Below, in pieces: positions 54,950 through 63,936 of a DNA stretch of 64,000 bases. Numbering within the stretch: position 1 is the stretch's first letter; each line of letters starts with the position of its first letter. Position numbers and translations under genes: made by a program. This DNA is from an uncultured Croceitalea sp. (lineage in GTDB: Bacteria; Bacteroidota; Bacteroidia; Flavobacteriales; Flavobacteriaceae): NCBI GenBank assembly GCA_947495075.1, contig CANLXH010000001.1, forward strand, positions 1,860,001 to 1,924,000, written 5' to 3'. The notes beneath the pieces were generated by a model. It was given only the letters and a program-made list of their open reading frames with translations, had not been told where the DNA came from and searched no databases.

Positions 54950-55366
54950 CTAGTTCTTAAAACTTTGTATTGCCAAATCATAGCTCTGAAGTCCAAAACC
55001 TAAAACCACACCTTTGGCTCCTGAAGAAATATAAGAAGTATGTCTAAAATCTTCTCTTTTAAATGTATTGGAAATATGTACTTCTACTACAGGAGTTTCG
55101 ATAGCTTTTACAGCATCTCCAATCCCTACTGAAGTATGTGTGTAAGAAGCAGCGTTTAGAATAATACCATCATATAAGAAACCAACTTCTTGTAGCTTGT
55201 TTATAATCTCTCCTTCAATATTTGATTGAAAAAATTCTAATTGAATATCCTTAAACTTAAATTGTAATTTTATGAAATAGTCTTCAAAGGTTTCATTACC
55301 ATATACTTCTGGCTCTCTCTTTCCTAAAAGATTTAGGTTAGGACCGTTTATAATAATTAGCTTCAT
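54950..55366 (-). CDS. aroQ: 3-dehydroquinate dehydratase, type II
   Basis: The third step of the shikimate pathway. It has 138 residues from the ATG at 55366 (MKLIIINGPNLNLLGKREP), which is the conserved family start; a longer reading from 55426 crosses the upstream terminator. The catalytic Tyr is in REPEVYG, and the His is in VEVHISNTFKREDFRH. NAASYTHTSVGI is the quinate-binding stretch. A -7-like box lies only four bases before the ATG. Confidence 0.95.
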   Translation of the reverse strand: MKLIIINGPNLNLLGKREPEVYGNETFEDYFIKLQFKFKDIQLEFFQSNIEGEIINKLQEVGFLYDGIILNAASYTHTSVGIGDAVKAIETPVVEVHISNTFKREDFRHTSYISSGAKGVVLGFGLQSYDLAIQSFKN

Positions 55367-55397
55367 AAAGTAAATGTAATAATAATTTAAAAGCATA

Positions 55398-55421
55398 AAA
55401 AAGGGAGCAAATTGCTCCCTT
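55398..55421 (-). terminator. Intrinsic terminator of the 55442 gene
   Basis: An 8-bp stem AAGGGAGC / GCTCCCTT with an AAATT loop, followed on the minus strand by a run of T. It lies 20 bases after the stop codon at 55442 and just before aroQ. Confidence 0.82.
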
Positions 55422-55441
55422 CTCAAAAAAATATATATTGT

Positions 55442-55900
55442 TTAATCTATTACATATCTTATTCCAATACCAAAAGCTCCTATTTCATTACTTAAATCTC
55501 CAAGACCAATAAAAGGTCTCCAGTCAAAAGAAAAAGCCAAAGGCACATCTGTTATCTTATAATCTAAACCTGCAACTGGTCTAATAGCTATCTCTGTTCC
55601 AAAGCCATTCCCAAATAAAAGAATGGAAGGTCCAGCACCAGCAAACCAATTTAAACCATCAGCTCCTTCAATATTTCCATGGTATTCATATAAACCAGTT
55701 ATGACTGTTAAATTAGATTCAAACATAACTTCTGCCTGTACTGCGTGTTCTTCTGCCAAGAAAAATTTTGCACTAGGTCCTACCAAGGTAGCTCCAGAAA
55801 ATAAATCCAATCCTAGTCCAGCAGCTGTTGTGTAACTTGATTGTGCATTGATTGTACTACTAATAATTAATGCGAATAAAATAAAAGTAAGTTTTTTCAT
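55442..55900 (-). CDS. Small outer-membrane beta-barrel candidate
   Basis: A 152-residue protein with signal MKKLTFILFALIISSTINA. The mature part alternates Gly-rich turns and amphipathic strands (GLGLDLFSGATLVGPSAKF; GTEIAIRPVAGLDYKI; LAFSFDWRPFIGLG) and ends in an aromatic-containing strand IGIRYVID, as in small porin-like or OmpW/X-type barrels. No family is certain. It has its own terminator. Confidence 0.65.
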   Translation of the reverse strand: MKKLTFILFALIISSTINAQSSYTTAAGLGLDLFSGATLVGPSAKFFLAEEHAVQAEVMFESNLTVITGLYEYHGNIEGADGLNWFAGAGPSILLFGNGFGTEIAIRPVAGLDYKITDVPLAFSFDWRPFIGLGDLSNEIGAFGIGIRYVID

Positions 55901-56066
55901 TTGATTGTTTTTTGTTCTTGTTTTTACTTTGGGTTATTTAAAGTAAGTAAATTTATAACTATTCGATTGCAAGAACGCACTTACAAGTATTTTTTTCACA
56001 AAAACATTAAGTCATACTCAACTATCTTAAACTCTAATCATTATTAGTTAAAAAAACTTCTAAACA

Positions 56067-56579
56067 TTAAAATAAGAAAAGTACCCCTATCATCGCTGTA
56101 GAAAAAGTTCCATCATTACTTATTGCGGCATAAGAAACATTTAGCTCAGTAGAACCATTAATATCTACACCAATTACTGGTTTATAATAAAAGCCTCCAT
56201 CAAAACTATCACTAACGCCTATTCCATAACCAATATCACCGCCAAACTTAAAGCCATAAGATGGATAAACTCTAAAAGCTACTGCAGCGGGGATATACTG
56301 TAAGTTAGCAAACTCTGTACTAATAGTAATTCCTCCATCAGAAATTGTCTCGTCTTCGCCAAAAGCATTATTGAATCCTGTCGCTAGACCTAAATCAATC
56401 TCTTTAGATAAACCCCAAACATGAAGAATATCAAGTCCTAAACTAAAACTATAGAAATCCGCTGCATCTCCCATGACTATACCTGCATTAATCCCAGCTC
56501 TAAAATTAGTTCTGTCTACTTGGGCCTGTAATGATAATGTAGTAATTAATAAAACTAAAGTCGTGATAATTTTTTTCAT
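56067..56579 (-). CDS. Outer-membrane beta-barrel family protein
   Basis: A 170-residue protein with signal MKKIITTLVLLITTLSLQAQ. It starts FRAGINAGIVMGDAADFYSF and has about eight predicted strands, ending AMIGVLFLF with a C-terminal Phe. This is typical of porin-family beta-barrels of Bacteroidota. Its promoter box TAAGTTTG (minus strand, 56616-56609) is 29 bases before the ATG. It is related in style but not closely in sequence to the neighbouring 55442 gene. Confidence 0.72.
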   Translation of the reverse strand: MKKIITTLVLLITTLSLQAQVDRTNFRAGINAGIVMGDAADFYSFSLGLDILHVWGLSKEIDLGLATGFNNAFGEDETISDGGITISTEFANLQYIPAAVAFRVYPSYGFKFGGDIGYGIGVSDSFDGGFYYKPVIGVDINGSTELNVSYAAISNDGTFSTAMIGVLFLF

Positions 56580-56725
56580 AAATTAAGTTATTTGATTGTT
56601 TAAGGATACAAACTTATTATCTTGAAAATCAGTAGCTAATTAAAGTTGTAATATGTTAAAAAGCAGTTGTAAAAACCTCTTTTTATGTAGAAAATGGATT
56701 TTACATTCTGGTGTATCTTTACAAG

Positions 56726-57622
56726 ATGAAATGGAATCAAGCTTTGCAAGATTATACTCATTATTTAAAGATTGAGCGTGGTCTTTCCGAAAATTCGATT
56801 AAAAATTATACACTTGATATTCAAAAACTTACTGCTTTCTTAACCGAATATGATATTGAAGAAGGTCCAACTTCCATTTCAAAAGAAACCATTCAAAAGT
56901 TTATTTATGAAGTTGCTAAAATTATAAATCCTCGTTCGCAAGCAAGAATAATTTCAGGGTTAAAAGGTTTCTTTAATTACTTGGTTTTTGAAGATTATAG
57001 AAAAGAAAATCCAATGGATTTGATTGAATCTCCAAAAATTGGGAGAAAACTCCCAGATACCATATCTACAGAGGAAATTAATGATTTAATCTTAGCAATA
57101 GACCTTTCTAAACCAGAAGGAGAACGTAATAGAGCAATTATTGAAACCTTATATGGTTGTGGTCTCCGAGTTTCTGAATTAACCAATCTAAGGCTATCGG
57201 ATTTATATTTTGATGAAGAGTTTATAAAAGTTACTGGAAAAGGAGATAAACAGCGGTTTGTACCAATTAGTAAGCTCAATAGAAAATATATTAATTTATA
57301 TAGAAACGAAATTAGAGTACATCAAAAAATAGAAGTAGGTCATGAAGATTTTGTATTCCTAAACAGAAGAGGAAAACAGTTGACAAGAGCTATGATTTTT
57401 ACGATAATAAAACGATTAGCAGAAGAAATTGGATTACAGAAAAATATAAGTCCACACACTTTTAGACATTCGTTTGCTACTCACCTCTTAGAAAACGGTG
57501 CAGATTTGCGGGCAATTCAACAAATGCTTGGCCATGAAAGTATTACGACTACAGAAGTTTACATGCATGTAAATCGTACTCATTTAGCTAAAGTTTTAAA
57601 TGAATTTCATCCAAGAAAATAG
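56726..57622 (+). CDS. xerD: Site-specific tyrosine recombinase
   Basis: Resolves chromosome dimers at dif together with a partner recombinase or alone. It has 298 residues from the ATG at 56726 (MKWNQALQDYTHYLKIERGLS), the standard XerD length; an in-frame GTG at 56711 adds five residues. The catalytic set is visible: Arg in GCGLRVSELTNL, Lys in VTGKGDKQR, His/Arg in HTFRHSFATHLLENG, and His plus Tyr nucleophile in LGHESITTTEVYMHV. No integron or phage features surround it, so this is the housekeeping enzyme. Confidence 0.92.
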   Translation: MKWNQALQDYTHYLKIERGLSENSIKNYTLDIQKLTAFLTEYDIEEGPTSISKETIQKFIYEVAKIINPRSQARIISGLKGFFNYLVFEDYRKENPMDLIESPKIGRKLPDTISTEEINDLILAIDLSKPEGERNRAIIETLYGCGLRVSELTNLRLSDLYFDEEFIKVTGKGDKQRFVPISKLNRKYINLYRNEIRVHQKIEVGHEDFVFLNRRGKQLTRAMIFTIIKRLAEEIGLQKNISPHTFRHSFATHLLENGADLRAIQQMLGHESITTTEVYMHVNRTHLAKVLNEFHPRK

Positions 57623-57625
57623 CCT

Positions 57626-58105
57626 CTAAAATTTAAATTTAGAACTTAAGTTAAGAAAACTACTACCAGATTTTCCTGTTCCTAATGGGTTTATACTGCC
57701 TCTATTCATAAGAGGAGATTGTAAAGTACCTTCAATCAAAATACCTTGATTCAATTCATAACCAGTCCCCATAATTAAATCTGCTTTTGAAGGTAAGGCT
57801 TCACTTGACAAAAACTCCCATTCCATCTGCGCACCTCCACATAAGTATGTCCTCTTAGAAACATATTTTTTTAGTAAAAGAGGAACACGTAAGCGTTCTG
57901 AAAAGCCGTTATGGTCATAAAACCATCTTAACTCTGCTTCTAAATTATCAGTTAAATTATAAGAGAGCGTAAAATTCTTATGAACAGTGCCGTCACTAAA
58001 ATCTGGATAAGAAAATCCATTAACGACTATAGTACGTTTTTCTTGCTGAGCGCTTCCTAATAAATGTAAACTAGTAAATAGAACCAATAGTAAATATCTA
58101 TTCAT
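57626..58105 (-). CDS. Secreted protein, possible outer-membrane barrel
   Basis: A 159-residue protein with signal MNRYLLLVLFTSLHLLGSA. The mature part is strand-rich (FTLSYNLTDNLEAELRWFYD; LCGGAQMEWEFLS; DLIMGTGYELNQGILIEGTL), ending in the aromatic NLSSKFKF. This suggests a small barrel. No family recognised. It ends three bases after the convergent xerD. Confidence 0.6.
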   Translation of the reverse strand: MNRYLLLVLFTSLHLLGSAQQEKRTIVVNGFSYPDFSDGTVHKNFTLSYNLTDNLEAELRWFYDHNGFSERLRVPLLLKKYVSKRTYLCGGAQMEWEFLSSEALPSKADLIMGTGYELNQGILIEGTLQSPLMNRGSINPLGTGKSGSSFLNLSSKFKF

Positions 58106-58199
58106 AATTTTAAATTATTAGTTATCACTGTAAGACAAAGGCTCGTTGGCTAATTATTAACGTTTTAAATCATTACAAGTCTAATACGTAGTAAAACGA

Positions 58200-58207
58200 T
58201 ATATTTG
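58200..58207 (+). promoter_or_regulatory. Candidate -7 box of the GH13 gene
   Basis: TATATTTG matches TAnnTTTG and ends 16 bases before the ATG at 58224. No exact -33 element. Confidence 0.4.
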
Positions 58208-58223
58208 AAGTTGAATTTAAAGC

Positions 58224-59915
58224 ATGTTTGAGCAAAAAAGAAAATGGTGGAAAGAAGGCGTAGTTTACCAAATCTACCCTAGAAGCTTTCAAGATACAAG
58301 TGGAAATGGTGTTGGAGATTTAAAGGGAATTACAAATCGTCTTGATTATATTAAAAGTCTTGAGGTTGATATTATTTGGCTATGTCCAGTTTATGATTCC
58401 CCAAATGATGATAATGGCTATGATATTCGCGATTATAAAAATATAATGGACGAATTTGGTACCATGTCAGATTTTGATGAGCTTTTAGCTGGCATGAAGT
58501 CTAGGGATTTACGTTTAGTCATGGATTTAGTAGCAAATCATACAAGTGATGAACACCTTTGGTTTCAAGAGTCTAGAAAGTCAAGAGATAATAAATACAG
58601 AAATTACTACCATTGGTGGCCTGCAGAAAAAGGAACACCTCCAAAAAGATGGAGCTATTTTGATGTGGATGCAAATGCTTGGAAGTATGATGAACAAACA
58701 GATTCTTATTACCTACACTACTTTTCTATAAAACAACCAGATTTAAAATGGGAAAACCCTAAGGTTAGGGAAGAAATATATGATATTATTCGGTTTTGGT
58801 TTGATAAAGGAGTGGATGGATTTCGAATGGATGTAATTCCGTTTATATCTAAAGACACTACATACCCAGAATTACCAGAAAAATATAATGGAAATTTTGT
58901 CTCTTATTATTCTGAAGGTCCAAGATTACATGAGTTTTTGAATGAAATGAATCAACAGGTATTATCTAAGTATGATATTATGACTGTTGGTGAAGCTCCA
59001 GGTATTACACTAGATAAAGCATTAGATTTTGTTGATGAAGACAGAGAAGAACTAAATATGTTTTTTCATTTTGATTTAATGTCTTTAGACCGAGATGGGC
59101 ATGAAGTCTTTTGGATGCAAAAAGAAAAATGGAAACTCACCGAGTTCAAGAAAATTCACTCAGATTGGGATGCTGTCTTTGCTAAAAAAGGTTGGGGAAG
59201 TATTTTTTTGAGTAACCATGATTTTCCACGCAGTGTTAGCAGATGGGCAAATGATTCGATTGAACATTGGCATAATTCTGCCACTATGTTACATACCTTT
59301 CTTTTAACGATGAGAGGAACGCCATATTTCTACTTTGGTGATGAAATTGGTATGACAAATGCAGGTTTCGAACACATAGAAGATTATAAAGACATAAACA
59401 CGATTAATAGGTATGAATTATTAAAGCAGAATAATATAAGTCTAAAAGATTTTATTGAAAATGAAAAGGAAGCTGCTCGTGATAATGCAAGAACCCCTAT
59501 GCAATGGGATGAAACTAAAAATGCTGGTTTTACTAATTCTAAATCTTGGATAAAAGTAAATTCTAACTACAGAAAAGGTATAAACGTTGCTAGCCAAGAA
59601 AAAGATGAAAATTCGGTCTTGAATTATTATAAGAAAATGGTTCAAATAAGGAAAACCAATCTAGGGTTGGTTTATGGAGCATACCAACTACTTTTAGACG
59701 ATAACGAATATGTATATGCTTATACTCGAGTTTTAAATTCTGAAAAGTACCTCATATTATTAAGTTTCTCTGAATTAGAAACAACAGTAGAGATTAATGA
59801 GATTTCTTTTAAAAATGCTTCTTTATTAATTTCTAATGATCAAGCAGAGAAAACAAAGCTGGATAAGGTATTTACATTAAAGCCTTATCAAGCACTCGTT
59901 TATGAACTAGCTTGA
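58224..59915 (+). CDS. GH13 alpha-glucosidase (oligo-1,6-glucosidase type)
   Basis: A 563-residue cytoplasmic GH13 enzyme (no signal peptide). The start KWWKEGVVYQIYPRSFQDTSG is typical of oligo-1,6-glucosidase/alpha-glucosidase/trehalose-hydrolase types. Catalytic residues: nucleophile Asp in GVDGFRMDVIPFIS, acid Glu in VGEAPG, stabiliser Asp in LSNHDFPRSVSRW; DLVANHTSDEHLWF is region I. The exact linkage specificity cannot be fixed. It overlaps the convergent NDH-2 gene by 16 bases. Confidence 0.92.
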   Translation: MFEQKRKWWKEGVVYQIYPRSFQDTSGNGVGDLKGITNRLDYIKSLEVDIIWLCPVYDSPNDDNGYDIRDYKNIMDEFGTMSDFDELLAGMKSRDLRLVMDLVANHTSDEHLWFQESRKSRDNKYRNYYHWWPAEKGTPPKRWSYFDVDANAWKYDEQTDSYYLHYFSIKQPDLKWENPKVREEIYDIIRFWFDKGVDGFRMDVIPFISKDTTYPELPEKYNGNFVSYYSEGPRLHEFLNEMNQQVLSKYDIMTVGEAPGITLDKALDFVDEDREELNMFFHFDLMSLDRDGHEVFWMQKEKWKLTEFKKIHSDWDAVFAKKGWGSIFLSNHDFPRSVSRWANDSIEHWHNSATMLHTFLLTMRGTPYFYFGDEIGMTNAGFEHIEDYKDINTINRYELLKQNNISLKDFIENEKEAARDNARTPMQWDETKNAGFTNSKSWIKVNSNYRKGINVASQEKDENSVLNYYKKMVQIRKTNLGLVYGAYQLLLDDNEYVYAYTRVLNSEKYLILLSFSELETTVEINEISFKNASLLISNDQAEKTKLDKVFTLKPYQALVYELA

Positions 59916-61189
59916 TATTTCTTTTTAAAAGGTCGGATAATCAATCTAGCTTCTCTATCAAATTTAATATAATTGTATACCCAGTTAATAAACACCACTA
60001 CCCTATTTCTAAAACCTATCAAGAAGTAGAGATGTACAAACATCCAAATAAACCATGCAAAAACACCTTGAGATTTAAAAGTTGGTAAATCGGCAACGGC
60101 TTTATTCCTCCCTACCGTAGCCATACTTCCTTTATCATTGTACTTGAATGGTAGTAGCGGTTTATCTTGTGATTTTCGAATGAAGTTTTTTCCTAAATTC
60201 TCTCCCTGTTGAATTGCAGGCTGAGCCATCATTGGATGCCCATGTGGATATTCCTCAGATTCCATTTGAGCAACATCTCCTAAAGCAAATATATTTTCGA
60301 AACCATCAACTTGATTAAACTCATTTACTTTAAGTCTACCTCCTCTGCATAATAAATCTTTAGCATCTAAACCTTTTATATTTACTGCTTGCACTCCCGC
60401 GGCCCAAACCAGGGTAGCAGTCTTAAAAATAGTATCTGTATCGGTTGTTGCTATCGCTCCATCATAATCATCGACTCTTATATTTTTCCAAACATTAACA
60501 CCAAGACCTTCTAAAAATTGTTCTGCTTTTTTTGATGCAACCTCACTCATTGCTGGTAGGATTCTATCTCCCCCTTGCACCAAATTTATTTGCGCCCTAC
60601 GAGTGTCTAAATCTGGATAATCTTTGGGTAAGATTCCTTTTTTTATTTCGGCCAAAGCACCTGCTAACTCTACACCTGTTGGGCCTCCTCCTACTATTAC
60701 AAAATTCATTAATGCTTCACGTTCATGTAAATCATCTGTTAATAGTGCTTGTTCAAAATTTTCAAGAATCAGACTACGTAAGTTCAAGGATTCTGGAATA
60801 GATTTCATGGACATACTATTATTCTCAATAGCTTTATTTCCAAAAAAATTAGTTGTAGAACCAGTTGCAACAACCAAATAATCAAATTTTAATTCTCCGA
60901 TATTAGTTATAACCTTACTACTATCAGTATCAATAGATTGTACCTCGGCAAGTCTAAAGTATGTATTAGGAAAGTCATGAATAACCTTTCTAATAGGGTA
61001 TGCTATGGAATCTGGTTCAAGTCCACCTGTAGAAACTTGATATAATAATGGTTGAAATGTGTGGTAATTGTGCTTATCTAAAAGAACAACTTGAAACTCT
61101 TTCTTATGTAATTTTTTAGCTAAGGAAATACCTCCAAAACCACCACCAATAATTATCACTCTTGGAAAACTGGACTGTGGAATATTCAT
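59900..61189 (-). CDS. ndh: Type II NADH:quinone oxidoreductase
   Basis: A non-proton-pumping NADH dehydrogenase of 429 residues. It has the FAD loop IIGGGFGGISLAKKL, NADH loop IVGGGPTGVELAGAL, and second FAD motif FALGDVAQME. AQPAIQQGENLGKNF is the quinone-site segment. The C-terminal GVFAWFIWMFVHLYFLIGFRN is a membrane-anchoring amphipathic helix typical of bacterial NDH-2. Candidate -7 box on the minus strand at 61213-61206. Confidence 0.93.
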   Translation of the reverse strand: MNIPQSSFPRVIIIGGGFGGISLAKKLHKKEFQVVLLDKHNYHTFQPLLYQVSTGGLEPDSIAYPIRKVIHDFPNTYFRLAEVQSIDTDSSKVITNIGELKFDYLVVATGSTTNFFGNKAIENNSMSMKSIPESLNLRSLILENFEQALLTDDLHEREALMNFVIVGGGPTGVELAGALAEIKKGILPKDYPDLDTRRAQINLVQGGDRILPAMSEVASKKAEQFLEGLGVNVWKNIRVDDYDGAIATTDTDTIFKTATLVWAAGVQAVNIKGLDAKDLLCRGGRLKVNEFNQVDGFENIFALGDVAQMESEEYPHGHPMMAQPAIQQGENLGKNFIRKSQDKPLLPFKYNDKGSMATVGRNKAVADLPTFKSQGVFAWFIWMFVHLYFLIGFRNRVVVFINWVYNYIKFDREARLIIRPFKKKYQASS

Positions 61190-61290
61190 ACGATTTATTG
61201 AGTGGCAAATTTAACTAATTACAACCTAGCGGGGTATCTTTAGGTTGTGGTTTTTAGTATATTTATCAAAAGACAAAAATCAATCTATCC

Positions 61291-62718
61291 ATGAAAATCA
61301 AACTATATCTCTCAGTATTTGTATTACTTATTTTCAACTTCACAGAAGCTCAAAAAACTAAAGAAAGTAGTATTGCAGCATTAGATTCTAAAAGTGAGAA
61401 ATACAGTACAATAGCTCAAGAAATTTGGAACTATGCAGAGATGGGTTATCAAGAGACTAAAAGTTCTTTGCTTTTACAAAAGACGCTAGAAGATGAAGGA
61501 TTTAAAATAAAAACAGGCGTAGCAAAAATACCTACCGCTTTCATTGCAGAATATGGTTCTGGCTATCCGGTGATAGCAATTTTAGGTGAGTTTGATGCCT
61601 TACCCGGTCTATCTCAAAAAGCAATTCCAGAAAAAAAATCAGCTGGTAAAGTTGCAGGTCATGCATGCGGGCATCATTTATTTGGAACAGCTTCATCTGC
61701 TGCTGCTATTGCTGTTAAGGATTGGATGAACGCTAATAAACAATCTGGAACTATACGCTTTTATGGTTGTCCAGCAGAGGAAGGTGGAGGTGCAAAAGTA
61801 TATATGTCTAGAGAAGGATTGTTTGATGATGTTGATGTTGCTCTTCACTGGCATCCAAGTTCACAAAACGCCGCTAGCGCCGCAGCCGCATTAGCGAATA
61901 TTTCTGCAAAATTTAGGTTCCATGGAGTATCTGCACATGCGGCTGGAGCTCCTGAAATGGGGCGCTCTTCTTTAGATGCTGTTGAAGCCATGAACGTAAT
62001 GGTGAATATGATGCGAGAACATATTCCTCAAGAAGCACGAATACATTACGTTATAACTGATGGTGGAAAAGCACCAAATGTAGTTCCTGATTTTGCTGAA
62101 GTATACTACTATGCTAGGCATAATAGAAGAGATGTGGTAAGAGGAATCTTTGAACGTATTGTAAAAGCTGGTGAAGGGGCGGCTTTAGGTACAGAAACTA
62201 AAATGGAATATGAAATTGTAAATGGAGTTCATGAACTACTACCTAATTTAATATTACAAAAATTAGTTCACTCAAATCTTTCTGAAATTGGTGAATTAAA
62301 CTATTCCGAAGAAGAAAGAGCTTTCGGAAACAAAATTGCTTTAAGCTTAGGGCAAGAAAAGCTAGATGAATCTCGCGCTTTGGAAGTACAACCTTACAAG
62401 GAAAAAGCTCGCGCATATGGTTCTACCGATGTTGGTGATGTTAGTTTTGTTGTTCCAACAGTTGGTTTTGGTACAGCGACTTGGGTGCCTGGTACACCAG
62501 CGCATAGTTGGCAAGCAGTGGCAGCTGGAGGAACTTCTATAGGCAATAAAGGTATGATGATTGCTGCAAAAACACTTACCGCAACAGCTATTGATTTATT
62601 TACTAATCAAGACCTTATCAAAAAAGCTACTGCCGAATTTGAAGAACGTAGAGGAAAAGGCTTTGTTTACAAACCGCTATTAGGTGATAGGTCACCAGCT
62701 CTAGATTATAGGAAATAA
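61291..62718 (+). CDS. Exported amidohydrolase (M20 family, AbgB-like)
   Basis: A 475-residue M20 peptidase-like hydrolase with a signal peptide (MKIKLYLSVFVLLIFNFTEAQ). Metal-site motifs: AGHACGHHLFGTAS, CPAEEGGGAKVYM and ALHWHPSSQN; the dimerisation domain contains GVSAHAAGAPEMGRSSLDA. It resembles AbgB, which hydrolyses p-aminobenzoyl-glutamate, and related amidohydrolases of this class; the periplasmic location here is unusual for AbgB. The natural substrate is unknown. Confidence 0.88.
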   Translation: MKIKLYLSVFVLLIFNFTEAQKTKESSIAALDSKSEKYSTIAQEIWNYAEMGYQETKSSLLLQKTLEDEGFKIKTGVAKIPTAFIAEYGSGYPVIAILGEFDALPGLSQKAIPEKKSAGKVAGHACGHHLFGTASSAAAIAVKDWMNANKQSGTIRFYGCPAEEGGGAKVYMSREGLFDDVDVALHWHPSSQNAASAAAALANISAKFRFHGVSAHAAGAPEMGRSSLDAVEAMNVMVNMMREHIPQEARIHYVITDGGKAPNVVPDFAEVYYYARHNRRDVVRGIFERIVKAGEGAALGTETKMEYEIVNGVHELLPNLILQKLVHSNLSEIGELNYSEEERAFGNKIALSLGQEKLDESRALEVQPYKEKARAYGSTDVGDVSFVVPTVGFGTATWVPGTPAHSWQAVAAGGTSIGNKGMMIAAKTLTATAIDLFTNQDLIKKATAEFEERRGKGFVYKPLLGDRSPALDYRK

Positions 62719-62791
62719 AAAACCACTATAATTTTGTGTAACAAAATAGTGCCTTTGGCTACTAACAATAAAACTACCTACCAACCTATCT

Positions 62792-63286
62792 GTGAATAAA
62801 GAACTGGAACACAAATTTGTGACAGAATTAGAGGACAATCAAAATATTGTTCACAAAGTGTGTAGTCTTTACACAAACGATAGGGATTCTCATAATGATT
62901 TGTTTCAAGAAATTACAATTCAATTATGGAGAGCATATCCAAAATTCCGTGGTGAAGCAAAGTTTAGCACATGGATGTATCGGGTGGCATTAAATACAGC
63001 GATTACACTGTATAGAAAATCTAAGAGAAGGGTTAAAACCCAAGATTTTGACAGCGTAATTTATAAGATTAGGACCGACGAATATGACGATACGGAAGAA
63101 AGACAATTAAAATTAATCTATGATGCTGTAAAACAACTAGGTGATATTGACAAGGCTCTTGTTTTCCTGTATTTAGAAGATAAAGATTATTCTGAAATAG
63201 CAGCAACGCTGGGTATTACAGAAGTTAATGCTAGAGTAAAAATGAATCGTATTAAAAACAAACTAAGAACCATCTTAAATCCGTAA
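62792..63286 (+). CDS. RNA polymerase sigma-70 family factor
   Basis: A 164-residue ECF-like sigma factor. Region 2 has LFQEITIQLWRAYPKFRGEAKFSTW and region 4 has LEDKDYSEIAATLGITEVNARVKMNRIKNKLR. GTG start. It differs from the factor at 40511 in lacking a long linker between the regions. It is followed two bases later by a multi-pass membrane protein, forming a two-gene unit. Confidence 0.88.
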   Translation: MNKELEHKFVTELEDNQNIVHKVCSLYTNDRDSHNDLFQEITIQLWRAYPKFRGEAKFSTWMYRVALNTAITLYRKSKRRVKTQDFDSVIYKIRTDEYDDTEERQLKLIYDAVKQLGDIDKALVFLYLEDKDYSEIAATLGITEVNARVKMNRIKNKLRTILNP

Positions 63287-63288
63287 AT

Positions 63289-63936
63289 ATGATGATGGAT
63301 GAACTGGAACTCTTAAAAAAAGATTGGCAAAAAAAGGAAGCACATCTTCCTAAATTGTCTTTTGACGAAATTTATAAGATGATTTGGAAAAAATCCTCTT
63401 CTATTGTAAAATGGATATTTTATATAAGCATTGCTGAATTTCTTTTTTGGATTGCAATGTCTTTTATCCCATTAGAGAATGATGAGTTAACTGGGGTTGG
63501 AGCAAAGACTTTTCAATATATAGAAAACGTAATCGAAATACTTGGCTATGTGGTAATAGTCTATTTTATATTCAAATTCTATCTTAATTACAAAAAAATA
63601 AACACTACAGATTCAGCTAAATCTTTAATGAAAAAAATTATTACCACACGCAAAACAGTTATGCAGTACGTTTGGTTTAATCTCGGCCTTTTTGCTGCAC
63701 TTATGATTATAGTCTTTTTGGAATCTATCTTTTATAATGCAGAGTATGCAGATTTATCTCAGCGTATATCCGAAGCAGATAATCCTGCTCTTATCTGGCT
63801 TATAGTTGGAGTTTTACTTGTATTTACGATTGTAATTTTTGGAGTACTGTTATGGCTTTTCTACAGACTTATTTATGGAATATTGTTAAAAAGACTAAAT
63901 GCGAACTATCGTGAGCTAAAAAAGCTTGAGGTTTAA
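63289..63936 (+). CDS. Multi-pass membrane protein paired with a sigma factor
   Basis: A 215-residue protein. The N-terminal 40 residues are cytoplasmic and charged (DELELLKKDWQKKEAHLPKLSFDEIYKMIWKKS pattern), followed by four membrane helices (about 42-60, 80-100, 125-145, 165-190). Three consecutive ATG codons start it; the exact one is unclear. The gene order and N-terminal cytoplasmic part suggest an anti-sigma factor of the kind found beside ECF factors in Bacteroidota. This is inference. Confidence 0.6.
   Translation: MMMDELELLKKDWQKKEAHLPKLSFDEIYKMIWKKSSSIVKWIFYISIAEFLFWIAMSFIPLENDELTGVGAKTFQYIENVIEILGYVVIVYFIFKFYLNYKKINTTDSAKSLMKKIITTRKTVMQYVWFNLGLFAALMIIVFLESIFYNAEYADLSQRISEADNPALIWLIVGVLLVFTIVIFGVLLWLFYRLIYGILLKRLNANYRELKKLEV

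Noticed and set aside
56726-57622. XerD as a mobile-element integrase
   Set aside because: Length, motifs and setting are those of the housekeeping recombinase; no attachment repeats or phage genes are near.
62724-62751. Hairpin after the amidohydrolase gene as a terminator
   Set aside because: The stem CACTAT-TTTTGT has a two-base bulge and is followed by GCCTTTGG, not a T-run.
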